A stretch of 12,318 bases of DNA. Source: Thiofaba sp049322715 (lineage in GTDB: Bacteria > Pseudomonadota > Gammaproteobacteria > Halothiobacillales > Halothiobacillaceae). The position numbers were made by a program, and so were the translations under genes. The stretch lies in the NCBI GenBank assembly GCA_049322715.1, contig JBMOQP010000027.1, forward strand, positions 1 through 12,318, given 5' to 3'. Below the pieces are notes generated by a model, which saw only the letters and a list, made by a program, of their open reading frames with translations, had not been told where the DNA came from and did not search any database. This document shows, piece after piece, positions 6,476 through 12,318 of this stretch; the first letter of the stretch is position 1, and the number at the start of each line of letters is the position of its first letter.

Positions 6476-7801
6476 TCAGGCAGGAACGCGACCCTTGAGC
6501 ATCTGCTCGTACAGCGGCTTGATCGCGTACAGGTCCAGCGCCCACCAGGCCCATCTCGGGGCGGCCTGGTCGACCAGCGGGAAGGTATGGATCAGCTCAA
6601 GGTCGTAGCCGAACTCGACCAGCGCGGCCTTGCCCACTTCGGTGACCAGCGGGCAGGAGGTGTAGCCGTCGTACTTGCGCTCCATCGGCTTGCCTTCGAT
6701 CAGGCTGACCAGGTTCTCGGCCGCGATCGGGGCCTGGAACTTGACGCTCGCGGCGGTCTTGCCGATCGGCGTGCCGTTTACGTCGCCCACGCCGAACACG
6801 TTCGGGAAGCGCAGGTGCTGGAGGGTGTGCTTGTCCACCTCGAGCCAGCCGCCGGGGGCGAAGGGGCCCTCCTTCCAGGCCAGCGCGCTGGCCTTGACCA
6901 CGTCCGGCGCGGTCATCGGCGGGACGACGTGCAGGAAGTCGTAGTGCATGGCTTTGTCACCGTCCGGGGTGATGAACACCGCCTCCTTGCGTCCGGCGTC
7001 GACGGTCTTCAGGCGGTGCTGGTAGTTCATGGCAAAACCGCGCTCGCGGAACAGGCCGTCGGCCAGGTCGTTGATCGGCTTGACGCTGAACAGCTTGTCG
7101 ATGGATGAGTAGAAGGCGAGGTTCATGGCCTCGCGGCGGCCGCCGTTGCGCGCGTGCGATTCGGTCAGGAAGGCCATCTTCAGCGGTGCACCGGCGCACT
7201 TGAGCGGGGTGTGGGGCAGGGTGAAGAGGCCGTCGCCTCCCTTCTGGATGAAGGCCTGCATCTCGGTCCACATGGCCGCGGCCTGGTTCGGGCTCGCGTA
7301 CACGCTGACCAGGCCGTCGCGGCCGAGCATGTCGCGCTCCAGTCCCTCGATGGCGGCATAGTCCAGCTTCAGGCCGGTGGCGACGATCAGGTAGTCGTAT
7401 TCCAGCGTCTCGCCGCCCTGGGTCAGGACCTTGTTCGCCTCCGGCTCGAAGCTCGCGACGCTGTCCTTCACCCAGCGCACGCCCCTGGGGATGTAGTCGG
7501 CATTCGGGGTGTCGGTGGTCCAGGCTGCGTCGTGCACGCCGGCACCGACGAATACCCAGCCGGGCTGGTACCAGTGGGTCTCGCGCGGCTCGACGATGGT
7601 GATCAGGGCGCCTTCCAGCCACTTGCTGAGCTTGGCGGCGGCGGTGATGCCGCCAGCCCCGCCGCCGACGATGACGATGCGGGCACGGGTCTTGACGGCG
7701 GCGCGGGCGTCGCGCGGGTGGGCCATGGCCGTGGTGCCGACGGCGGTGGTGGCGCCGATCAGGCCGAGGGATTTGAGAAAGTCGCGACGTTCGATGTTCA
7801 T
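6476..7801 (-). CDS. sqr: Tat-exported type II sulfide:quinone oxidoreductase-like flavoprotein
   Basis: 441 residues, related to the human SQRDL/bacterial type II SQR group, which oxidises sulfide and reduces quinone. The start is a twin-arginine signal, MNIERRDFLKSLG, with a hydrophobic stretch and likely cleavage near ARA/AV (34/35), so it should be folded with FAD in the cytoplasm and exported. FAD fold: IVIVGGGAGG (42-51). Type II hallmarks: HWYQPGWVFVGAG (76-88), LPHTPLKCAGAPLKM with C202, HVVPPMTAPDV (291-301), PNVFGVGD (333-340) and KYDGYTSCPLV with C383. C202 and C383 are the only cysteines and form the expected redox pair. Starts at 7813 (MRQRMNIERR) and a TTG at 7870 are possible; I prefer 7801 because it gives the canonical Tat leader. 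A 20-bp palindrome lies just upstream. An FccB-like role with a cytochrome partner is less likely from the motifs. Confidence 0.88.
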   Translation of the reverse strand: MNIERRDFLKSLGLIGATTAVGTTAMAHPRDARAAVKTRARIVIVGGGAGGITAAAKLSKWLEGALITIVEPRETHWYQPGWVFVGAGVHDAAWTTDTPNADYIPRGVRWVKDSVASFEPEANKVLTQGGETLEYDYLIVATGLKLDYAAIEGLERDMLGRDGLVSVYASPNQAAAMWTEMQAFIQKGGDGLFTLPHTPLKCAGAPLKMAFLTESHARNGGRREAMNLAFYSSIDKLFSVKPINDLADGLFRERGFAMNYQHRLKTVDAGRKEAVFITPDGDKAMHYDFLHVVPPMTAPDVVKASALAWKEGPFAPGGWLEVDKHTLQHLRFPNVFGVGDVNGTPIGKTAASVKFQAPIAAENLVSLIEGKPMERKYDGYTSCPLVTEVGKAALVEFGYDLELIHTFPLVDQAAPRWAWWALDLYAIKPLYEQMLKGRVPA

Positions 7802-7826
7802 CCGCTGTCTCATGGTTGATTCGATA

Positions 7827-7846
7827 AATTTATGCGCGCATAAATT
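7827..7846. promoter_or_regulatory. 20-bp perfect palindrome upstream of the Tat-type SQR
   Basis: AATTTATGCG is followed directly by its exact reverse complement CGCATAAATT, centred about 35 nt before the preferred start codon and inside the 95-bp gap after aat. The symmetry and AT-rich arms fit an operator for a dimeric repressor. It has no T-tract and lies before a gene, so a terminator is unlikely. Confidence 0.6.
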
Positions 7847-7896
7847 AACAGCGAATCCATGGCGGGCCAAACGAGCCGACCGTGCGGGAAGAGGGG

Positions 7897-8556
7897 CTAT
7901 TCGCGGGTGTGCCGGTCGAGCAGGGCGAGGAAGTCGGAACGCGGAATCGGGGCGGCGCCGAGACTTTCAAGATGGGCGGTGGAGAACTGGCAGTCGATGA
8001 CGGCCGGAATGAAGCCGAGGATGCCCTGGCAGAGGGCGACCAGGGCGACCTTGGATGCGTCCGATACCCGGCTGAACATGGATTCGCCGAAGAACACCCG
8101 GCCCAGGCGTACCCCGTACAGGCCGCCCACCAGCCGCCCGTCCTGCCAGCATTCGATGCTGTGGGCGTGGCCCATGGCGTGCAGGCGCAGGTAGGCCGCG
8201 TGCATCTCTCCGGTGATCCATGTGCCGTCCTGCCCGGGGCGCGGGGCGGCGCAGCCTTCCAGCACGCCGGCAAAGTCGCTGTCGATGCGCAGTTCGAACG
8301 GCTGGCGCCCGAGCGTCTTGCGCAGGCTGCGGCGGATCTTGAGGCGGTCCGGGAACAGTACGGTGCGCGGATCGGGCGACCACCACAGGATCGGGTCGCC
8401 CGGAGAGAACCAGGGGAAGATGCCGTGCCGGTAGCCTTCCAGAAGGCGGGCTGGAGAGAGGTCGCCGCCGACGGCGAGCAGGCCGTTCGGCTCGCTCAGG
8501 GCCTGCGTCGGCTCGGGGAAGCGGATGTCGGTGGGGTCGAGGCCGTAGAGCGGCAT
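7897..8556 (-). CDS. aat: leucyl/phenylalanyl-tRNA--protein transferase
   Basis: Cytoplasmic enzyme that adds Leu or Phe from aminoacyl-tRNA to proteins with N-terminal Lys/Arg, marking them for ClpS/ClpAP degradation. The 219-residue product has the family blocks in order: FPEPTQALSEPNGLLAVGGDL near the N-terminus (split across about residues 13-33), YRHGIFPWF, ILWWSPDPRTVLFP, TWITGEMHAAY, and the core GGLYGVRLGRVFFGESMFSR followed by ASK. It ends at about the position where E. coli Aat (234 residues) has an additional variable tail. It starts 13 nt after the yhbY stop, so the two are likely co-transcribed. GGATAGG stands just before the ATG as a weak ribosome binding site. Confidence 0.94.
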   Translation of the reverse strand: MPLYGLDPTDIRFPEPTQALSEPNGLLAVGGDLSPARLLEGYRHGIFPWFSPGDPILWWSPDPRTVLFPDRLKIRRSLRKTLGRQPFELRIDSDFAGVLEGCAAPRPGQDGTWITGEMHAAYLRLHAMGHAHSIECWQDGRLVGGLYGVRLGRVFFGESMFSRVSDASKVALVALCQGILGFIPAVIDCQFSTAHLESLGAAPIPRSDFLALLDRHTRE

Positions 8557-8569
8557 GACCTATCCACGA

Positions 8570-8866
8570 TCATCGCGGCAGGCTGATCTGGGAATCCCTG
8601 GCGCGCTTGCGGAAAAGCACCGCGATGTGGCCGATGGCCTGCACCAGCTCCGCGCCGGTGCGCTCGCAGATCACCTCGATCACGTCCTTCTTGTCCTCGC
8701 GCTCCATGCCGGGCACGCGCACCTTGATCAGCTCGTGGTGCTCGAGCGCGAGTTCGATCTCGGCCAGCACCGCCTCGGTCAGGCCGTGCTGGCCGAGCAG
8801 GACGACCGGCTTGAGGTGGTGGGCAAGGGCGCGCAGGTGGCGTACCTGGTTGGGCTTGAGGGGCAT
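8570..8866 (-). CDS. yhbY: ribosome assembly RNA-binding protein YhbY
   Basis: 98-residue CRM-domain protein that binds pre-50S ribosomal particles. It closely follows E. coli YhbY: LAHHLKPVVLLGQHGLTEAVLAEIELALEHHELIKV in the first half (quoted as family blocks LKPVVLLG, LTE.VLAEIE and HHELIKV), with the CRM GxxG loop GQHG at 25-28, and the C-terminus ends in ISLPR as in E. coli. The ATG at 8866 gives the standard family length; the in-frame extension to 8938 would overlap ctaA. It sits 34 nt after the ctaA stop and 13 nt before aat on the same strand. Confidence 0.93.
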   Translation of the reverse strand: MPLKPNQVRHLRALAHHLKPVVLLGQHGLTEAVLAEIELALEHHELIKVRVPGMEREDKKDVIEVICERTGAELVQAIGHIAVLFRKRARDSQISLPR

Positions 8867-8900
8867 GGAATCGGTTCCGGGGCAAAGGTGCGGGAGTTTA

Positions 8901-9893
8901 TCACGCTCGGGTGCGCGCCTTCTCTTCCTGGCCGGCAAGTCGGGACGAGAGGGCGTACTGGGCCGCGCCGAACAGCGCCATCTGCAGGCCGAACACGATG
9001 GCGGCCAGCATCAGGTGCAGCGGCTGCAGGAAGGCTGGGAAGCCGAGGCCGGCGAGCGACAGGCCGATCAGCAGCTCGACCAGCACCACGCCCATCATCG
9101 CCAAGGCCAGCCGCTGGGTCAGCGGATTGTCGTCCCGGCGCAGCACGCGCAGGCCCAGCCACAGGTTGTAGCCGACCACCACCATCGCGCCGAGGATGTG
9201 CACGGTCAGCGGGGCGCCGACCTGGGCCACCCAAGTGGCCCGCTCCGCGTAGTCGTACTGCAGGGACAGTATGTCGATGCGCTCGCGCACCTGCACGCCG
9301 AGGGCGATCTGCGCGATGGTCAGCACCATGCCGGCAATCAGCCAGGCGCGGGTGGACAGCGCCCCGGCGAGGCTCATGCGCAGGGTGTCTCGCAGCGAAT
9401 GGCCGATCGCCAGTACCAGGCTCGCCACCACCAGCAGCGAGGCGACCATGTGGGTGGTGATCATCGCTGGATGCAGGTTGCTGGAGACGACGACCTTGCC
9501 CAGCCAGCCGTTAAAGCCGACCAGCACGAAGGCAGACAGGGCGTACCAGAACACCGGCGGCTCCTCCCGGCGGATGCGCCAGGCCGCCCACAGGGTCCAG
9601 ATCGACAGGAAGCCGACGGTCACCCCGGTCAGGCGGTTGAAGTACTCGGTCCAGGTCTTCACCGCGTTGAACTCGACGTCCGCGTAGCCGCGGTCGCGGT
9701 AGATCTCCTGATAGTTCTCCGGCAGTTGCGACACGTCGGTCGGCGGGACGAGCTGGCCGAAGCAGGTCGGCCAGTCCGGACAGCCCATGCCGGCGCCGGT
9801 GGCGCGCACCATGCTGCCTACCGCGATCAGGATGTAGACGGCGGCGATGGTGATCAGGGCAATGCGGCGGAAGTGGCGGTGGCGGTCATTCAT
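8901..9893 (-). CDS. ctaA: heme A synthase CtaA (COX15 family)
   Basis: Inner-membrane monooxygenase that oxidises the C8 methyl of heme O to a formyl group, giving heme A for aa3-type oxidases. 330 residues with eight predicted membrane helices. The conserved cysteine pair lies in GAGMGCPDWPTCFG (C38, C44). WTEYFNRLTG carries the family glutamate (E83), GKVVVSSNLHPAMITTHM the histidine H148, VHILGA H232, and LQPLHLML H293; these are the expected heme ligands in each half of the protein. The ATG overlaps the stop of the PepSY gene by 8 nt (ATGAATGA) and lacks a ribosome binding site, which suggests translational coupling in a ctaB-pepSY-ctaA operon. Confidence 0.94.
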   Translation of the reverse strand: MNDRHRHFRRIALITIAAVYILIAVGSMVRATGAGMGCPDWPTCFGQLVPPTDVSQLPENYQEIYRDRGYADVEFNAVKTWTEYFNRLTGVTVGFLSIWTLWAAWRIRREEPPVFWYALSAFVLVGFNGWLGKVVVSSNLHPAMITTHMVASLLVVASLVLAIGHSLRDTLRMSLAGALSTRAWLIAGMVLTIAQIALGVQVRERIDILSLQYDYAERATWVAQVGAPLTVHILGAMVVVGYNLWLGLRVLRRDDNPLTQRLALAMMGVVLVELLIGLSLAGLGFPAFLQPLHLMLAAIVFGLQMALFGAAQYALSSRLAGQEEKARTRA

Positions 9894-10953
9894 GGTTTGT
9901 CTTTGCGGCAGGTGAGTCCCGGCGGGCGGAGCGGCTTGCGAAGCCGCCGAGGATGAGGAAAGGGACGGCGAGGCTGGCGATCACCCACAGGATGCGCCCG
10001 GGCATGCCCAGCAGCTCGCCGGTGTGCAGGTCATACAGCAATTCGCCGGCGCGCGGCCCCCCGGTTTCCGGCGCAAGTCCTCCGACGGCCGACCACGCGA
10101 ACCAGCGTACACCAAGCGTCCCGGCGTGGTGGGGTTCCTCGCAGGCGATGAGCACCCCTTCCGGGGCAAGGGGGGCGACCCAGCGGGGCGCGCACTCGGG
10201 CTGGGCGGTTTGCAGGGCGGCCAGCGCCGGAGTCGGGTCGGGCAGTTCGAATCGATGAGCCGGAGTGTGCAGCGTCAGGTGCTGCACGTTGCCGTAGCCC
10301 GGCTGCCAGGCGAGGAAGAGCAGGCCCGATGAGGCGATGAGCGCCAACACGGGGGCGCTGGTCATGCCCAGCAGGGGGTGGGTGCGGCCCGCGATGCCGC
10401 GGGCCTGCCTGCGCCCGCGCAGGAGCAGGCCGCTGAGAATGACGAGCAGCAGACCGAGGGCGGCGAGACGGTTGATCCAGCGCCCAGTCTCGCCCAGCAG
10501 CAGGGTGGTGTGGAGGCGCCAGGCCAGGCTGTACAGGCCCGCATCGGAGGGGCGGCTGCCGCGCGGCTCACCGGTTCGTGGATGGATGTGGACCTCGTGG
10601 CGCTCCCCGGCGTCGTCCTCCATCAGCACCAGGGCGGCATCGACCGGCGTGACCGGGAGGCCCAGGCCGACGATGCGCATGCCGGGATGAGCATCGCGTG
10701 CCCTGTCCAGCAGGCGGTCGGCGGACTGCGGGGGGGCAGTCGAGAAGGGGGCGGCGAGCAGCTCGACGTTGAACATGCGGTCACTCTCGCGCGCGAAACC
10801 GAGCATGGCCCCGCTCAGGCTGGCCAGCAACAGGGGCAAGGCGAACAGCAGGGCCAGCCATCCATGCAGGGGGCGCATGCCGCCCATCCGCGGGCGGCCC
10901 CCTTCGGGTTCGCCTTGCGGCGAATCCCGATGTGTTCCAGACACATCGGTCAT
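9886..10953 (-). CDS. PepSY-associated membrane protein between ctaB and ctaA
   Basis: 355-residue inner-membrane protein with the layout of the PepSY-associated TM (PiuB/FoxB-like) family: helix 1 (about 30-52) starting at PLHGWLALLFALP, a periplasmic loop with a PepSY-like segment around 90-130 (VHIHPRTGEPRG), LHTTLLLGETGRWINRLAALGLLLVILSG as the second helix region (about 148-177, split by a loop), helix 3 (about 194-216) after RTHPLLG, a second periplasmic loop, and helix 4 (about 333-352). Histidines H30, H148 and H192 at helix edges match positions that may bind heme in this family. Known relatives reduce siderophore iron, but the substrate here is unknown. AAGGAAG before the ATG is a reasonable ribosome binding site. 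It is placed 10 nt after ctaB and overlaps ctaA, so a link to oxidase assembly or heme/metal redox is inferred. Confidence 0.8.
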   Translation of the reverse strand: MTDVSGTHRDSPQGEPEGGRPRMGGMRPLHGWLALLFALPLLLASLSGAMLGFARESDRMFNVELLAAPFSTAPPQSADRLLDRARDAHPGMRIVGLGLPVTPVDAALVLMEDDAGERHEVHIHPRTGEPRGSRPSDAGLYSLAWRLHTTLLLGETGRWINRLAALGLLLVILSGLLLRGRRQARGIAGRTHPLLGMTSAPVLALIASSGLLFLAWQPGYGNVQHLTLHTPAHRFELPDPTPALAALQTAQPECAPRWVAPLAPEGVLIACEEPHHAGTLGVRWFAWSAVGGLAPETGGPRAGELLYDLHTGELLGMPGRILWVIASLAVPFLILGGFASRSARRDSPAAKTNHE

Positions 10954-10963
10954 GCGGCTTCCT

Positions 10964-11854
10964 TCAGCGCAGGTAATGGTCGACCAGCAGGGCGGTGAAC
11001 AGCAGCATCAGGTAGAGGATGGAATAGCCGAAGGTCGGCATCGCCAGCCTGTTCTCCGGGTCGCGATACAGGCGCCAGGCATACATCAGGTAAACCCCGC
11101 CCAGGATGGCGGCGGCGAAGAAATAGGGCAGGCCGCTCATGCCGACGGTGGTGGGCAGCAGGCTCACGGAGACCAGCACCATGGTGTAGAGCAGGATCTG
11201 GTACTTGGTGTGCTGGATGCCCTTGACCACGGGAAGCATGGGGATGCCCGCCCGGCGATATTCCTCCGCCCGGCGGATGGCCAGCGGCCAGAAATGCGGA
11301 GGGGTCCACAGGAAGATGATCAGAAACAGGATCAGCCCCTCGACCGTGATCTGGCCGGTCATGGCCGTCCATCCCAGCAGCGGCGGGGCCGCGCCGGCCG
11401 CGCCACCCCAGACGATGTTCTGCGGCGTGTTGTGCTTCAGGTACACGGTGTAGATCACCGCGTAGCCGATCAGGGCCATGAAGGTCAGCACGGCGGTCAG
11501 CACGTTGACCTGCCACACAAGGATGCCCATCGACAGGGCCGCCCACGACAGCGCCACGGCCAGCACCTCGCGGTTGTTCACCCGCGCGGTCGGCAGGGGG
11601 CGGTTGTGGGTGCGGTCCATCACCGCATCGAAGCGCTCGTCCAGCAGGTGGTTGATGGCCGCGCCGGCGGCGGAGGCCAGGGCGATGCCGAGTAGGGCAA
11701 AAAACACACGCTCACCATCCAGCAGGCCCGGCGGGCTGGCCAGCAGCATGCCGACGAAGGCCGTGAAGACGATCAGGCCAACCACCTTGGGTTTGGCCAG
11801 TTCATAGATCGAGCGGATCTTCTGCGGCAGGGGCAGGGCGGCGGCCTGGGTCAT
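10964..11854 (-). CDS. ctaB: protoheme IX farnesyltransferase (heme O synthase)
   Basis: Inner-membrane UbiA-superfamily prenyltransferase that joins a farnesyl group to heme b, giving heme O, which CtaA then converts to heme A. 296 residues with about eight or nine membrane helices. The metal/diphosphate-binding motif NHLLDERFDAVMDRT is at 68-82, followed by the usual NRPLPTARV; the second conserved part includes YLKHNTPQNIVWGG, FLWTPPHFWPLAI and AGIPMLPVV. AGGAG 8 nt before the ATG at 11854 supports this start over an upstream in-frame extension to 12034, which would run through the AT-rich control region and lacks family similarity. First gene of the minus-strand heme A operon. Confidence 0.95.
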   Translation of the reverse strand: MTQAAALPLPQKIRSIYELAKPKVVGLIVFTAFVGMLLASPPGLLDGERVFFALLGIALASAAGAAINHLLDERFDAVMDRTHNRPLPTARVNNREVLAVALSWAALSMGILVWQVNVLTAVLTFMALIGYAVIYTVYLKHNTPQNIVWGGAAGAAPPLLGWTAMTGQITVEGLILFLIIFLWTPPHFWPLAIRRAEEYRRAGIPMLPVVKGIQHTKYQILLYTMVLVSVSLLPTTVGMSGLPYFFAAAILGGVYLMYAWRLYRDPENRLAMPTFGYSILYLMLLFTALLVDHYLR

Positions 11855-11890
11855 GGGGGGATCTCCTGCGGATGCGTGTAAGCGCCGTAT

Positions 11891-11917
11891 TTTTATGATT
11901 TTTATACGTTCATAAAA
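11891..11917. promoter_or_regulatory. inverted repeat TTTTATGA-N11-TCATAAAA before ctaB
   Basis: Perfect 8-bp arms with an 11-nt spacer, 37 nt upstream of the ctaB start. On the minus strand it covers the putative -10 box TATAAA (11901-11906), with TTGCAT (11922-11927) as a possible -35; the spacer of 15 nt is short. A regulator bound here would block ctaB transcription. Confidence 0.45.
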
Positions 11918-12013
11918 TTTCATGCAAGTTGGCATGCATGCCCTACGCTTAACTCTAGCTCGCAAGCCTTGAAACGTCGCTCGCGTCCGATAATGGTTGA
12001 GTAAAACACTTTG

Positions 12014-12043
12014 TTGTATTGGCCGATAGATCAAACTTATAGT
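12014..12043 (+). promoter_or_regulatory. candidate sigma70 promoter of the fccA-like gene
   Basis: TTGTAT (12014-12019) and TATAGT (12038-12043) are 18 nt apart and about 88 nt before the start codon. Just after the -10 box, GTGTG (12044-12048) and CACAC (12055-12059) form a small inverted repeat at the likely start of transcription, which could be an operator. Confidence 0.5.
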
Positions 12044-12131
12044 GTGTGAAATGCCACACCTCGGTCGCGGGGCGTGTCGTGCGTACAGATGTTTTCACCC
12101 CTTGGGGTCATTGCTGAGGAGAGTCATCGAT

Positions 12132-12318
12132 ATGACCAAGCGCGTCCTGATGATGGGGATCGCCATGGCAGGCATGGTGGCGGCGGGAGCCGCCCATGCC
12201 GAGCACACGGGCGAGATGATGGCGCAGACGTGTGCGGGCTGCCATGGCACGCATGGTCGTCTGGCGAGCGATTCGGCGTTCATGCCGCTGGCCGGGATGA
12301 GCGAGGGGAGCTTCGTGA
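12132..12318 (+). CDS. fccA: flavocytochrome c sulfide dehydrogenase cytochrome subunit (FccA-like), partial
   Basis: The first 62 residues of a periplasmic cytochrome c; the window ends inside the gene. Residues 1-23 form a signal peptide with likely cleavage AHA/EH. One heme motif, CAGCH (34-38), follows in the context MMAQTCAGCHGTHGRLASDSAFMPLAGMSEGSF (split: heme motif, then MPLAGM at about 51-56), which is typical of the cytochrome subunit of flavocytochrome c sulfide dehydrogenase. That enzyme oxidises sulfide and donates to cytochrome c, and its flavoprotein gene fccB would be expected just beyond the window. GAGGAG 10 nt before the ATG supports the start. A generic class I cytochrome c remains possible because most of the protein is missing. 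Confidence 0.72.
   Translation, partial: MTKRVLMMGIAMAGMVAAGAAHAEHTGEMMAQTCAGCHGTHGRLASDSAFMPLAGMSEGSFV

Larger units (their letters stand above)
11855..12131. promoter_or_regulatory. divergent control region between ctaB and fccA-like gene
   Basis: 277 bp without a gene, with an AT-rich stretch (about 11888-11920) near ctaB. It holds the separate sites listed below, plus a 12-bp palindrome GGCATGCATGCC (11931-11942). Both flanking genes point away from it, so it must carry two promoters or a shared operator. Confidence 0.6.

Noticed and set aside
7827..7846. Terminator after aat
   Set aside because: The palindrome has AT-rich outer arms and no loop or following T-tract on the aat strand, so an operator fits better.
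7802..7870. Earlier starts for the Tat-type SQR (ATG 7813, TTG 7870)
   Set aside because: The TTG start would translate the palindrome and push the RR motif inward. The 7813 ATG remains possible, but 7801 gives the canonical leader.
11855..12034. 60-residue N-terminal extension of CtaB
   Set aside because: It runs through the AT-rich control region and has no family similarity; AGGAG before the ATG at 11854 fixes the start.

Overview
This window is high-GC DNA, most likely from a sulfide-oxidising gammaproteobacterium. The evidence is a gammaproteobacterial-type RelA, TruD, YhbY and Aat; two different sulfide:quinone oxidoreductases (SQRs) side by side; the start of a flavocytochrome c sulfide dehydrogenase cytochrome subunit; and heme A synthesis genes. 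An Ectothiorhodospiraceae/Thioalkalivibrio-like host is my inference, not something the sequence proves. No tRNA, rRNA, CRISPR array or transposase gene is visible.

Layout. Positions 1-73 are the tail of an intergenic region carrying one copy of a short palindromic repeat. relA (minus, 74-2173) is divergent, by only 29 bp, from a plus-strand pair: a membrane-anchored methyltransferase (2203-3003) and truD (3000-4013), joined by an ATGA stop/start overlap. A small exported monoheme cytochrome c (4175-4684) follows. Between it and the converging SQR genes lies a hairpin-rich block of about 250 bp (4685-4934) whose ends form imperfect 15-nt terminal inverted repeats. I read it as a small non-autonomous mobile (MITE-like) element. 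Next to it is a strong terminator for the minus-strand genes.

From 11854 down to 4997 everything is on the minus strand: ctaB, a PepSY-type membrane protein, ctaA, yhbY, aat, a Tat-exported type II SQR and an Acidithiobacillus-like SQR without a leader. ctaB/pepSY/ctaA are tightly packed and look like one operon. yhbY-aat follow closely. Each SQR has its own AT-rich upstream region. At the right edge, a 277-bp divergent control region separates ctaB from a plus-strand cytochrome c (12132 onward, cut by the window end) that resembles FccA.

How it fits together (inference): the SQRs and FccAB-type enzyme would feed sulfide electrons into the quinone and cytochrome c pools. CtaB and CtaA make hemes O and A for a heme-copper terminal oxidase that uses those electrons. 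The three AT-rich control regions in front of sqr, the Tat-SQR and ctaB/fccA each hold an inverted repeat built on a (T/G)CATAAA-like half-site, so a shared regulator is possible. The rest (RelA, TruD, YhbY, Aat) is housekeeping: stringent response, tRNA modification, ribosome assembly and N-degron tagging.
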